Origin: Orobanche coerulescens
Taxonomy: Eukaryota > Streptophyta > Magnoliopsida > Lamiales > Orobanchaceae
DNA length: 64,000 nt
Direction of reading: 5' to 3'
Assembly: GCA_033398695.1 (NCBI GenBank)
Contig: CM065801.1
Coordinates: 5,642,001-5,706,000 of the forward strand
Positions 29,862 through 40,267 of the stretch are shown here, one piece after another. Position 1 is the stretch's first letter. Every line of letters begins with the position of its first letter. The notes under the pieces are model-generated. The model did not search any database and was not told the DNA's origin. It saw only the letters and a program-made list of their open reading frames with translations. A program made the translations under genes and the position numbers.

Positions 29862-30341
29862 TTTTAAATACTACCTTCTGAGTGATGTATCATTTGAAAT
29901 AATCGTTCATCAGACTATTATCATTGGAATTTCGCGTCACGTGTGACCTGTGCAAGCGCCAAGCCCCTCAGACCGAAAGAACTGTAAGATTTGTGACGCC
30001 ATGGTATGATTTCTGGCAATAAGAATCACTCATTCATCATTCATCAGTCACCAATCCTCAATCATCATTTTCATTTTGATCATGTCGATCATATTAACTC
30101 ATTAATCACTCAATTCATTTCATCACTCAGTTGTTGATCTTGTGGATCGATTCATTAATCTTGTCAACTTGTTCAAGATAATCATTTCAAAAATTTGATC
30201 AGATAATCATGTCATCTCAGTTGATCCTTCATGCAATCATGCTGTTAGAGCGCGTATGCTCATTATTATCATCTCATAACTCAATCATAATGTGATATTC
30301 ATGCGGGATCTATAATTATCATGTGTTCTCTTACCTTCAGA
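29862..30341 (+). other. C untranslated leader
   Basis: Non-coding leader with many ATCATT/CATTCATC low-complexity stretches. An acceptor-like TTACCTTCAG ends one base before the gag ATG. Nothing else seen. Confidence 0.5.
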
Positions 30342-31253
30342 ATGGATCGAGCTGGCAGAGGACGCAGGGGAAGAGGCCGCGGTGCGGGCCGAAACCCGGG
30401 AGATCGAATGAATACTCGTGCGAACGCGAGTAATAATGCTAACTCATCGAGCAGCAACGCTGCCACACATTCACCTGGAAATAATCCTTCACTGTCAGGG
30501 AGTCGTACCCGGGACACGGCTCAATCAGAAGGTGTTCGAGTTGACCCTCTCGCTTTTATGCAGGGCATGATGGCCCAAATGACTCAGATGGCACGTCTGA
30601 TGGAGACGATGCAAAACTCAACGGCTCAGAATCAGCAGGCTCCTTCGCCGCCACCTTAGAGGCAAGAGAGGAGTGTGAGCAGCATCATCAACGACATTTC
30701 TCGCCAGAGGCCGCCTACCTTCGAGGGCTCATCTGAGTCGGCGGACATTATTCACTGGCTGGAGCATTTCGAGAAATTATTTGCTATGGTGGAGTGTCCC
30801 GAAGGACATAAAGTTTCAGTCGCGGCTTACTATCTGGGTAAGAGCGCTCACTCATGGTGGCTATCTCTGAAGCCCACCGACGGAGCTTGCACGTGGGACC
30901 AGTTCAAAACTCTCATGATGGAAAGATATTATCCGGCCCCATTCAGGGAGGCCAATCTGTCAGAGTTACTCAGTCCCAACCCCTCAACGGAAGAAGATGT
31001 TCTCGCCAATGCCGAGAAAATTCAGGAGCTACTGCCTTTCGCCTCATCTATTATCCACTCGGAGGCAGATAAAATCAAGTATTTCAGTAAGAGGTTGAAA
31101 CCTCTTATGAGGCTTCAATTGCTTAATCATCATTGCACCACTCTAGCTGAATTCGTCGAGAAAGCTCTTGCTTATGAGCATACTGCTAAGGAAATTTCTA
31201 AGAAACAGACTTCATCTTCTAGCAAGAAATTGAAGAAGCGTAATCAGTCTTAA
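30342..31253 (+). pseudogene. Element C gag, one internal stop
   Basis: From ATG 30342: MDRAGRGRRGRGRGAGRN, an Arg/Gly-rich start, then a Gln/Met-rich stretch (FMQGMMAQMTQMARLMETM), an in-frame TAG at 30657-30659, and then the capsid core in the same frame: RPPTFEGSSESADIIHWLEH, YYLGKSAHSWWLSL, WDQFKTLMMERYYP and ALAYEHTAKEISKKQ. The 'FEG...W...F......YL.G.A..WW' pattern is the Retrotrans_gag signature. The stop most likely arose from CAG. Frame ends at 31253. No zinc knuckle is recognisable downstream (31254-31596). Structural protein relic. Confidence 0.85.
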
Positions 31254-31596
31254 GGCAGTCAGGCCACTTTCAAGAAGCCTCGTAGGGGCTCTACTTTTTC
31301 TGAGCGACCTCCTGCGGCGCCTAAACTCGCGAATCTCGGGCCCCGAGCTGGCCACCGCCATCACTTGCTACAACCCATTTCAAAGACGAAATGTCCGAGG
31401 CAGATCATCACGTGTAATAATCAGGATTGCCGGGCATAAGGCCCGTCAAGGGACTCCAAACCTACTTGACGACATCACAGCCCCGGCGGTTCGGCTAATC
31501 AAAGCCACCTGGGCCGCATCGTTTAAGATGACGGGAGCTAACAAAGGCGGAGCCCACAGCTATCAGACATGAGCATCCAGTTTCGAGGCTGGCAAG
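31254..31596 (+). pseudogene. Degraded gag-protease linker of element C
   Basis: Lys/Arg-rich remnants (KKPRRGSTFSERPPAAPK) then multiple stops in all frames. The expected CCHC knuckle is not visible; a CNNQDC piece near 31410 might be a trace. No other feature seen. Confidence 0.4.
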
Positions 31597-31976
31597 CTCC
31601 GAATTTATGAGATGAAGAGAGCTGACGATCCGGAGGCCCGAATGATCTCAGGTACACTCGAAATTTTATCTCAACCTGTGTGTACCCTTTTTGATACTGG
31701 TGCATCGCATTCATTCATTTTCGAGTCATGCTTGAGTAGACTTCATCTGGACAGTGCTACTAGTTGTGAGCCTTATATCATTAGACTACCTGACGGTAGG
31801 AGAACTATCGGAGATCGTCAGATTAAGAATTGTCCGATTTAGCCTCATGGTCGTGATTGGTTGGCAGACCTGATCGTGGTGGATTTACCTAGAAACGATG
31901 TCATTTTGGGTATTGATTGGATGGATCGTCACGATGCCATCCTTAGTGTCCGTAAGCGTATGGTCACTATTATTTC
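31597..31976 (+). pseudogene. Element C protease, broken by a stop and by hAT
   Basis: YEMKRADDPEARMISGTLEI leads into CTLFDTGASHSFI, the aspartic-protease active-site DTGA. It continues with LPDGRR, stop TAG at 31840-31842 and then WLADLIVVDLPRNDVILGID in the same frame. The ILGIDWM block is typical of the protease end. The hAT element begins at 31977 and the frame resumes at 33514 with DDGVECVFQG. Confidence 0.85.
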
Positions 31977-32384
31977 TAGACCTGGCAAACGGGCGGGCCA
32001 AGCCCAAACGGGCTGGGCTGATGACGGGCGGGCTTTTCTTGGGCTGGGCTGAAAAGGCCCGGAAATTTTTGGGCTGAAATATTGAAGCCCGTGGCCCGCC
32101 CTGGGTGGGCTCGGCCCAGCCCGCGGGCCTCCAGTACATTATTATCCCAGTTTTTTTTTTTGAAAGCGTATGCAAGTAAAATATTCATTCCAAAAACATA
32201 ATATCCCAACACATCCATGTTCCAGCCCATTAAAAAAACATCACAGAAAAAATAACAGTAAAAAAGCAACAAAAAACACAAGTAAAAAACAGCAGCAAGG
32301 AACACAAGTGTTAAAGTATACAACAATCAACATATCGAAATAATTAAAATTAAAATAGAGTTCCACTTTGCTTCCAACTTCATC

Positions 32385-32520
32385 GGCCACTATGCATTTC
32401 CTGATTCTTTATTTTCAATACTATTGGAACCATTTGACTCTTGTGTTGCAACTAGCGGCACGGAAAGCAGCTCATCGCTCGGCCCATCATCTGGATTAAA
32501 TTGCAAAATATCAACAATCT
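32385..32520 (-). pseudogene. Possible N-terminal remnant of hAT transposase
   Basis: Minus strand reads ILQFNPDDGPSDELLSVPLV, then ATQESNGSNSIENKESGNA and a stop. The acidic, Ser/Asn-rich composition resembles the start of plant hAT transposases, but no BED finger or dimerisation domain is present. Weak call resting mainly on its position in an hAT element. Confidence 0.3.
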
Positions 32521-33330
32521 AAACTAAAAAAAGCAACTTTACAATTAACTAAATACTTATTCAAAACATCTGCTCAGGGACGAAAAGGGTCAGGGACTGA
32601 TCTGGACTCCATTTTCAAACATGTTTTTTTTTAAAATACTTATTCAAATACTTTTTTTCACAAACATAATATTTTTTCACAAACATAATATTTTTATGCT
32701 CAGGGACGAAAAGGGTCAGTAGAATGTTTTTTTTTTTCACAAACATAATATTTTTACAAAAATAATATTCATTCCCATAGGCAGACGAATAAAGGCTTTT
32801 ACAATACAAACATAATATTTTTCATATTGTAGGAATAAATATTCATCACAAACAGGCATAATTAATCATGCATAAGAAAAAAAAAGGAAGAAATTCCTAA
32901 ATTTTCACCTTTTCAGGTTGACAATCAGTAGTCGGTACTGATGGCGACGGCGTGGCGGATGTTGCTCAGAAGTCGTGACTGATGGCGGCAGTGGTCTGAA
33001 TGTGACGCGAAATGCCGATGGCCGACGTGCTGTGGATCTGAATCTGAGATTCTGAGAGACAGGAATCTGGACTGATGGCAGGGCGGTCTGAATCCGACGC
33101 GAAAAGTCCGCCCGGAAAATATTATTTCCGATTCTTCGTCTACCTTCGATCGGCCCTGATGAAACTGAAGGAGAGAGAGAGAGATGGGGTGAGAGAAATG
33201 TTAAGTGAGAGAGATGAAATGAAGAATGATGAGTGAGGTGAGGATTGAGGCGGGGGCGGATGTAATGTTCAGTTAATGAATAATTATAAATGTATGTCAG
33301 CACTCAGCAGTCAGCAGGTTTTTAACCTAG
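32521..33330. other. hAT interior, non-coding
   Basis: Contains short AT-rich repeats (CACAAACATAATATTTTT about five times at 32650-32825, CAGGGACGAAAAGGGTCAG twice) and a GA-rich microsatellite (about 33170-33235). A minus-strand open frame here (32905-33303) is Ser/Pro/His-rich without a recognised domain and is not called a gene. Confidence 0.5.
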
Positions 33331-33513
33331 TTTAGTTTCATCACTGGGCTGGGCCGGGCGCCGCAGCCGGGCCATCTGGGCGAGCGAAGTGCAGGCGGGT
33401 AAAAAAGGCCCGGTTTTTTTGGGCCTAAAAAGTGAGGCCCGATGCCCGCCCAAAAACGGGCGGGCTGGGCAAGCCCACGGGCCTGGGCCTATTTTTCCAG
33501 GTCTAATTATTTC

Positions 33514-34278
33514 AGACGATGGAGTCGAGTGTGTATTTCAGGGGGGTAACACAGCCGTTCCGGAAAAGTTATCAATATGATGAAAGCAGTGAGATTGCTC
33601 AATCAGGGGTGTGTTGGTTATTGGTGCTATATGACCAAGACCGAGAAATCATCGGTGTCATTGGCGGACATTCGGGTAGTGAGGGAATACGTCGATGTAT
33701 TTCCGGACGAGTTACCTAGTTTGCCTCCACAGAGAGATGTGGAATTCACGATTGAGTTGGAGCCTGGTACATCTCCAATATCGAAAGCACCATATTGTAT
33801 GGCCCCGAGCGAAATGCAGGAATTAAAGAATCAGCTGGAGGAATTGACCGAGAAGGGTTATATCCGACCGAGTGCGTCCTGTGGGGAGCACCAGTGTTAT
33901 TTGTCAAGAAGAATGATGGTTCTTTTCGCTTGTGTATTGATTATCGAGAGCTGAACAGAGTGATGATCAAGAATAAATATACCCTACCCCGCATCGATGA
34001 TCTTTTGGATCAACTTCAGGGAGCTTCAGTATTTTCCAAGATCGATTTAAGATCTGTGAATCATCAGTTGCGAATTCGAGAGTCAGATATCGCTAGAACG
34101 GCGTTTCGAACACGCTATGGTCATTACAAGCTTGTGGTAATGCCATTTGGGTTAACTAATGCACCTGTTGTATTCATGGAGTTGATGATCCGAGTTTTCA
34201 TCGACTATTTAGATCGGTTCGTGGTTGTTTTCATTGATGACATTTTGATTTATTCTCGTGACCGAGAGGAGCACGGAC
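33514..34278 (+). pseudogene. Element C reverse transcriptase, N-terminal and catalytic part
   Basis: Begins with the protease-RT linker (DDGVECVFQG), then [40 protein letters not shown] and [11 protein letters not shown] one-base deletion near 33880 shifts the frame, which continues [51 protein letters not shown] and [13 protein letters not shown]. The catalytic motif is F-I-D-D. The usual GYHQ is VNHQ here. Cut at 34278 by the copia solo LTR. Confidence 0.9.
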
Positions 34279-34407
34279 TGTTGGAATATTTATTCCACAT
34301 ATTAATAAATTATGTTTTGATGATTAAAGTTGCTAAACAACAAAATAACATCAAGGCGAAGCAAAACGACGAAGCAGACGAAGACGCAAAAAGTTGCAAT
34401 CTGGACT

Positions 34408-34932
34408 GCATTAGCGCACGCAAGTCATCACACGTTAGCACACGCTAACGGGAGTTCTCTACATATCAGCCAAGTTCGAAGTTACCTGAAGTGAGGTTAG
34501 CTGATGAGGTAGCGCACGCTACACCTTATATCTAACGCACGCTATCGAGCCATGTTACCGTTGTGAAGATATTCAAACACAGAATGACGTATGCAATGAA
34601 GTCAGTATTAGTGCACGCAAGGAATGATATTTAGCGTACGCTAAATATCAGTTTGAATTCTAGTCAATTAGATCATTGGGAAAAACAGGTCAAAGTTAGC
34701 ATATCAAACGGATACTTTGACAAATAAAGGCAACGGATATATTGCTTAGCGCACGCTATATTATATTATTAACGCACGCTAAAGCAAGAGTATAACGTAC
34801 GTAAGAAAGAAGTCATAACGTACGCTAAGGGAAGAAACGAAGCCACTGGACTGAAACTGGGAACAGTCTAGCGCACGCTACAGGCACGCTAATGATATTA
34901 GCACACGCTAAAGAAGGCTAGTGCACGCTAGC
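34408..34932. repeat. TAGCG palindrome cluster in the copia LTR
   Basis: About 14 copies in 520 bp, for example TTAGCACACGCTAA, GTAGCGCACGCTAC and TTAGCGTACGCTAA. One copy reads ATAACGTACGTAAG, bridging to the TTACG form of A and B. CTGGACTG appears at 34403 and 34848, as in C's U3. Confidence 0.85.
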
Positions 34933-34973
34933 AAGTCAAAACAGCCAGCAACGACAAGTTTGTGGAAAATGCC

Positions 34974-34981
34974 TATAAATA
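34974..34981 (+). promoter_or_regulatory. TATA box of the copia LTR
   Basis: TATAAATA about 45 bp downstream of the last palindrome. Confidence 0.6.
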
Positions 34982-35529
34982 CCATCCCTATGGTATTGTC
35001 TGATAATAACAACCTTGAGCAAATTGTTTATACTTGTGATATTATTATACACATTCTTGTTGATTGATATTGAGCTTAATTGTAAATGTTTGAGTGAGAA
35101 TTCACGAAAACATACACGAGTGGTAAAAGAAAAGATACGATTGGATTCGGTGTTATTAGGATCAAGGATCTGGCATTATTAGAATCACAATCGATATCTA
35201 AGTGAGGTTTATCTAGTACCCATAGAAAGCTAGAGCGGTTGATTCCTTGTCCGATAGAAAAGGAAAACGGTTTAACTTAGACCGACGCAAAGACAAGTAC
35301 GAGTGGTTTATCACGGACCAATAGAAGACGTGATTGTAACGGTAATCCCTCGACAGATAGAAGAGAGGCGTAGAGGTTTTTCTTTAGCCTATTGAAAAAT
35401 ATACCGAGAGAGGACGTGGGCTCATTTATAGCCAAACCTCTATAAATCCTTGTGTGCTTTAAATTTCCGCACTTGATATTTACGCTTCCGCAACACAGCA
35501 CAATATCCGACCCCGTACCCAACACGGAC

Positions 35530-36468
35530 TTCACCTTCATCAGGTTCTCGACGTGTTGAGACGAGAGCAGCTCTATGGGAAGTTTTCCAAGTGTGAATTC
35601 TGGATGTCCGAGTTGACGTTTCTCGGACATATAATTTCAGCAGACGGAGTTCGTGTCGACCCTCAGAAGACGGAGGCTATCCGAGATTGGCAACCTCCGA
35701 AGAATGTTATGGAAATCCGAAGCTTTCTCGGATTAGCTGGCTATTATCGGCGATTTGTGGAAGGATTTTCTAAAATAACCCAACCCTTGACGAACCTTTT
35801 GCGGAAGGATAAGAAATACACATGGTCTGACGCGTGTCAGCAGAGTTTTGAGAAACTCAAGAGTCATTTAATTTCAGCGTCTGTCCTTTATTTACCACAA
35901 GGGACGGAGGGATTCGTAGTTTATAGTGACGCGTCCGGACAGGGTCTCGGATGTGTACTAATGCAGAACGGGAAAGTGATTGCCTATGCTTCGCGACAAC
36001 TGAGGCCTTATGAGGTCAACTATCCGACCCACGGCATGGAGCTAGCGGCCGTGGTTTTCGCATTGAAGATTTGGCGTCATTATCTTTATGGCATCACCTG
36101 TCAGATTTTCACTGATCATAAGAGCTTGAAGTATATATTTACTCAGACGGAGTTAAATATGCGTCAGAGACGGTGGTTAGAACTGATTAAGGACTATGAT
36201 ATCGAGATCCAGTATCACTCGGGTAAGGCGAATGTTGTCGCCGATGCCTTGAGCCATAAGTCCGTTCAGGAGAAAATATTTGCTCGTTTAACTGTTCAGA
36301 AGGAACTTCAGTGGGAATTCCTTAGGCATGAGATCGAGGTTTGGTTACAGCGTATACAAGGGCAGCTTTGTATGCTGGAGATTTCATCGCCACTTGAGGA
36401 AGCGATCAGGGTGAAACAGGGTTCAGACTCATGTTTGTTACGCATTCGAGATGATGTGACTCGGGGGT
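35530..36468 (+). pseudogene. Element C reverse transcriptase C-terminus and RNase H
   Basis: [40 protein letters not shown] and [15 protein letters not shown] are the RT thumb/connection. RNase H follows: [17 protein letters not shown] (first Asp), [15 protein letters not shown] (Glu), [13 protein letters not shown] (Asp) and [10 protein letters not shown] (Asp). The frame is open to the end, where IRDDVTRG runs into a truncated B LTR at about 36469. Compared with D, about 35 residues are missing before integrase resumes at 52089. Confidence 0.92.
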
Positions 36469-36801
36469 GTTGAGTTCTGTGTTCTTAAACGACTGTTGTT
36501 TCGAGTTTCTCGTAAGTTCATTTAATGTTATTATTCATGTTGTAAGCTTTGGTTTAGTGTTTCGATCGTGTATCGTGTATTTCGGACATTTTGGGCCGTT
36601 TTCGTAATTTCCCAAAGTTTGGGGTAATTACTTCCGTTGTCGAATTTCGAACCCTCTGGTGGTCGGAATCGTGTGTTCTCTTAGCGCTTAGATTCGTCTT
36701 TGCGAGTACTTCGTAATCGTGTTTTCGGTTTACATTCAGGTCTGAGTTTCGGGATTTTTCGGACTGTCGGATCGCCCGAGTCCCGACTGGCAGGACCTGG
36801 C

Positions 36802-36962
36802 CGAGTAACGGCCGCTATGGCCCGGCAGTTACGGCCGCAATGGCCGGTTACGTACGTAAGGCCCTGGCCGGTAACGTACGTAACGGGCCGGCAGATTTGG
36901 GGCAGTGGTTCGGCCATGGCCGGTTACGGCCGTAAGCCATGGCCGATTACGTACGTTATGTG
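36802..36962. repeat. TTACG-NN-CGTAA palindromes in B LTR 0 U3
   Basis: GGTTACGTACGTAAGG, GGTAACGTACGTAACG, GGTTACGGCCGTAAGC and GATTACGTACGTTATG plus partial copies, just before the TATA box at 36976. Repeated in LTR 1 (about 41190-41342), LTR 2 (about 45570-45722) and LTR 3 (about 49956-50105). Confidence 0.85.
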
Positions 36963-36975
36963 GCCGGCAGTCAGC

Positions 36976-36984
36976 CTATTTAAG
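36976..36984 (+). promoter_or_regulatory. TATA box of B LTR 0
   Basis: CTATTTAAG following the palindromes. Same box near 41361, 45742 and 50122 in LTR 1-3. Confidence 0.6.
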
Positions 36985-37891
36985 ACCCAGCAGACGGGTT
37001 TTTCATCATTTTTCTCACCCATTTCATCCTCTTCCGCGGATGGAGGTTGGTTAATCATGGAGGCATGTTGTTAGACTATGAATCTATGAAATTTTGAGGT
37101 TCATATCATCAATCATCCGTCCTATAACATCCTTTGATCAAGCGAATCAGGTCAGATTTCCTCGAAATCCTAGTTTGGGTAAATTGGGGGTTTTGTTCGT
37201 TTTCGTCCGATTCAACCGTAATAACTTGGGATTGTGATGGATTGATGATTATTTAGATGTATTAGATCATTTCCCTTGTTATTCCATTGTTGGATCGTAT
37301 CGATTCGTTGTTTTGGTTGAGTTCTTAGTCGACGCCTTGAAGGTGTCCGACAAAAGGTCTTAAAGGGGGATATTGGGCGTTGTGTGATTATTGTCCATCG
37401 TACGATTGTTGATTTATCATTGGTATGACTTAGGGACGAAATTCTGTGAAGAACTCGAGTCGGAACCCTTCCGTTCGTTGTCTTCTTCGGGGTCCGAGCT
37501 TCCCAGTCGAACCGTGTTCTTCGGAGTATTCGGTAGCGGTTATTAAGGCAAGTATTTTACTATACGAATTGTGTCTTGTGAATAGGGACGTTGTGTTATG
37601 GTTATGATGAATTGATTTATCTTAGCGAATATGCTTCGTATGAATTGATTATTATGAACGATTGACGGTAACGATAATACCTTCACTTAGTTAACATCGT
37701 GGAATTGTGTTGGATGTGCAAATCATCTAAGTTTGCGCCAGGCGTGGTTGGTCATTGTTGAGATGTTGTGACGATTATGATATGTGTGTTGTTTTGGTTT
37801 ACATACTTGATTATACATTTCGGTGTAATGTGGAATGGCTTGACATTTGATGATTATGAGTTGTGTCGTGTCGATGTGTGTGTGTGTGTGT

Positions 37892-38206
37892 TCCAGGTAG
37901 GGTCTGACGAGGCCTCTGGAGTTTGGTACATGATGTGTACGAACAAGGTGTGTGATCCAGGTAGGGTCTGACGAGGCCTCTGGAGTTCGGTACATGATGT
38001 GTACGAACAAGGTGTGTGATCCAGGTAGGGTCTGACGAGGCCTCTGGAGTTCGGTACATGATGTGTACGAACAATATTTGTGGCCGGGTAGGGTCCGTTG
38101 AGGCCTCCGGAGTTCGGTACATGATGTGTACGAACAGTGCGTGTGGTCCGGGTAAGGTCCGTCGAGGCCTTCGGAGTTCGATACATGATGTGTACGAACA
38201 ATGATC
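37892..38206 (+). repeat. 64-bp minisatellite, 5 units, B LTR 0
   Basis: Units contain GGTAGGGTCTGACGAGGCC, then TTCGGTACA-TGATG-TGTACGAA, an inverted repeat with one bulged base. The core resembles the A core GGGAGGGTCCGACGGGGCC although the rest of the unit differs. Frames on both strands are repeat by-products. Confidence 0.93.
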
Positions 38207-38514
38207 GTATAACAGTGATTGTTTGGATAACATTTTAAATGTGGGTCTCGGACTCATAATGATATCTTATCTAGTGTGTTTTGAACGAGAATCGGGCTGA
38301 GGCCCTAATGTTTACGAAAAGGTTTTGTAAATTGGGACTCGAGGTCCAAAAGAATTTCTACTTAAAAAATCCCCGAGATGATGAGTTCCTTTTCAAATAT
38401 CTCTTCTTGAGTTCGAAATTTTAAAACTTCTCGGGAACATTTGATAATGAATTTCCGTATTAAATTCGTAGTTGCTATTTACTTGTTGCATTTCGTATCG
38501 TATTATACTTGCAC

Positions 38515-38558
38515 GAGTAAAACAGTGGAGTTTTACTAACCCCCGAGTAATCGGGGGG
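38515..38558 (+). other. Adjacent stem-loop pair, B LTR 0
   Basis: GAGTAAAAC-AGTGGA-GTTTTACTA (outermost pair lost here), then ACCCCCGA-GTAA-TCGGGGGGT. Intact copies: 42898-42941, 47279-47322 and 51661-51704. Confidence 0.8.
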
Positions 38559-39621
38559 TGGATGTCTGTTTTGCGTCCAGGTACATACAGGTTCAGGGGA
38601 GCAGTCACATGATTGGCACAAGTGGATGACGAGCTGCGATACTAATCAAGAGTTGAGAGTTGCTTTGATTCTTGTAGTGTTGTCAGAGTTGATTCCAGTC
38701 TTCCGTTGTATTGTGTTTCGACCCCGGTGTGGGTAATGTTATTTTAGTCAGTTCTATTATTGGAGTAGTGTGACCTCATCGGTCGGTGTATTCATGTGTA
38801 AGTGACCTTAATGGTCTGTATTATTATATTGTTTGACCCAGGCCGGGCAAGCATTTGGTTGTTTATGGATATTTAGCCTGGTAGATCCTTGTGGAAAGGG
38901 TCTACGGCGTGTAATATTCCCATACGTTTTGGGGGTGTTACATTTATGGTATCGGAGCTTAGGTTGCGGAAACCTAGGTTTTCGGGTCGAGTCGAGTCGT
39001 GATTTGTCGAGTAATGTGTTGTCTTGTCGTTCGAGTCGTCTGATGACAAGTTGAGTTGTGCATAGTCACAACGTGTCGGATATGTTGTCGGATGAGATTA
39101 GTATCGTGGGCGACCGTCATCTCCGTGGAGCCTGTGGACGTAAGTCTCCTCTTTTATGCGAGGTACCTGTGTGTCGTGATTTTATCTAAGTGAGTTAATT
39201 GCGGTGCATAATTTTATTTGCACGGTGTTGTGAATATAGTTGTATTTAATACGTGTGACACATAGTATATGTATAAAACTGGGCCTATTGTTGTTTTACC
39301 TTTGAACCACTGTGGGGGTGGTATGGTGTGAAAATTGAGAACCTTGGTGGGTTTCGAATAAGATATCAACGATTGAGTTCGTGAGAAACTCCGAGGAATG
39401 GTTTTGTTGTATGTTTAAACTTGATGTTGTGAGATGTATTCAATTGGATTGGCGATCCTATTTGCCGTTTGGGCATGTGATTTTTAGTTTGATTGTTTTT
39501 AGATTGTTATGTGTATGCCGTTACGGGTAGGTTTTAGAATGTTCTTCCTTTTATGTTTATGTTTATGCAGTGTATGACTCCTTTTATGTGTACAACCTTG
39601 AAGGGCTATTAGGATCGAGCC

Positions 39622-39998
39622 TTGGCATTTGAGATGGTTATAATGTCTACTGAGTCTGTATCGGTAGCGAAGAAGCAAAAGATCTCCTATGACGCATCGG
39701 GAAGTGAGGGAATTGGGATTCCCACACCTCAATCTTTGTATCAGTCGAGTATGGGACCTGTTCGGTCAACTGTGGGACCTAAAAGACCCAAGCCGGTGTC
39801 TTTGAGTTTTGGTAATGCTCCTAGGTGTTTCAACTGTAACGTTCTAGGCCATGAACGCGCGCATTGTAAGAAACCGCAAGTGACTTGTTATAATTGTGGA
39901 CACGAGGGGCATCGAGTTTAGTACTGCGAGATTGTTGCCGAGATGATAGGGGACCGGAGTTCCACTCCTACTTCCGGAGGGCCCAGTGATGTCCAGTG
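39622..39998 (+). pseudogene. gag tail with two zinc knuckles and a stop, B internal 1
   Basis: From ATG 39622 a Ser/Pro-rich stretch leads to CFNCNVLGHERAHC (residues 69-82) and CYNCGHEGHRV (from residue 89). A TAG at 39919-39921 falls inside the second knuckle, and YCEIVAEM continues in frame to a second stop near 39998. A's copy has CAG at the stop position, so the TAG is a likely C-to-T change. No capsid or polymerase domain. Confidence 0.8.
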
Positions 39999-40219
39999 AT
40001 AGTGTTTTTGGTACTCGTTGCGCGGATTATTTCTCGTGTAGAGATGTACTTTGTGACGCTTTTATGTTTGGAACTTGTTGAATGATATTTTGTTTTGTAT
40101 AAGTTCCTGTTTAGTTGTTGAACCTACGGAGGCGTGTCAGTGGACCGCAGGGTCATGAACATGGTATTTTATTATGTGTCGTTATGTTTTGTTTCGTATC
40201 ACTGTGATAACCTTAGTTT

Positions 40220-40267
40220 AAGTTTCGGGACGAAACTTATTTTTAGTATGATGGAATGTAATATCCG
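40220..40267 (+). other. Inner hairpin/LTR-start-like junction, B internal 1
   Basis: AAGTTTCG-GGA-CGAAACTT, then TTTTTAGTATGATGGAA and TGTAATATCCGG at 40257. Same arrangement as the functional junction at 40634-40683 but with a decayed purine tract. Copies have the TGT at 44633 and 49023. Confidence 0.65.

Larger units (their letters stand above)
31977..33505. mobile_element. hAT-type DNA transposon, 1529 bp, non-autonomous
   Basis: 8-bp target duplication ATTATTTC at 31969-31976 and 33506-33513. Terminal inverted repeats start TAGACCTGG and end CCAGGTCTA. Subterminal regions are full of GGGC/GCCC motifs (AAACGGGCGGGCC, GGGCTGGGCT) in both orientations, as in many hAT elements. No complete transposase. 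A short minus-strand piece at 32385-32520 may be an N-terminal transposase remnant. Inserted between protease and reverse transcriptase of C. Confidence 0.88.
34279..35524 (+). mobile_element. Copia-type solo LTR, 1246 bp, target duplication CGGAC
   Basis: Starts TGTTGGAATA, ends TACCCAACA, flanked by CGGAC (34274-34278 and 35525-35529). TGTTGG...CCAACA ends are typical of plant Ty1/copia LTRs. A TATA box at 34974 follows 14 or so TAGCG palindromes. No coding sequence, primer site or polypurine tract inside. It interrupts C's reverse transcriptase 15 bases after the FIDDILIYS motif; the two flanks rejoin exactly when one CGGAC is removed. Confidence 0.88.
36469..38942 (+). repeat. Array B LTR 0, 5'-truncated
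   Basis: Begins at the equivalent of about 40816 in LTR 1, so the first 143 or so bases are missing. A second deletion of about 60 bp lies at about 36494. Retains the TTACG palindromes (36802-36962), TATA box (36976), five 64-bp minisatellite units (37892-38206), stem-loop pair (38515-38558) and terminal stem-loop (near 38881-38905). Confidence 0.88.

Noticed and set aside
32905..33303. 132-codon minus-strand frame in the hAT element
   Set aside because: Low-complexity Ser/Pro/His/Arg composition over GA-rich sequence and no transposase motif.
37723..38257. Minus-strand frame of about 150 codons rich in FVHIMYRTPEAS repeats
   Set aside because: Reverse translation of the 64-bp minisatellite of B LTRs; it has no domain and its length follows repeat number.
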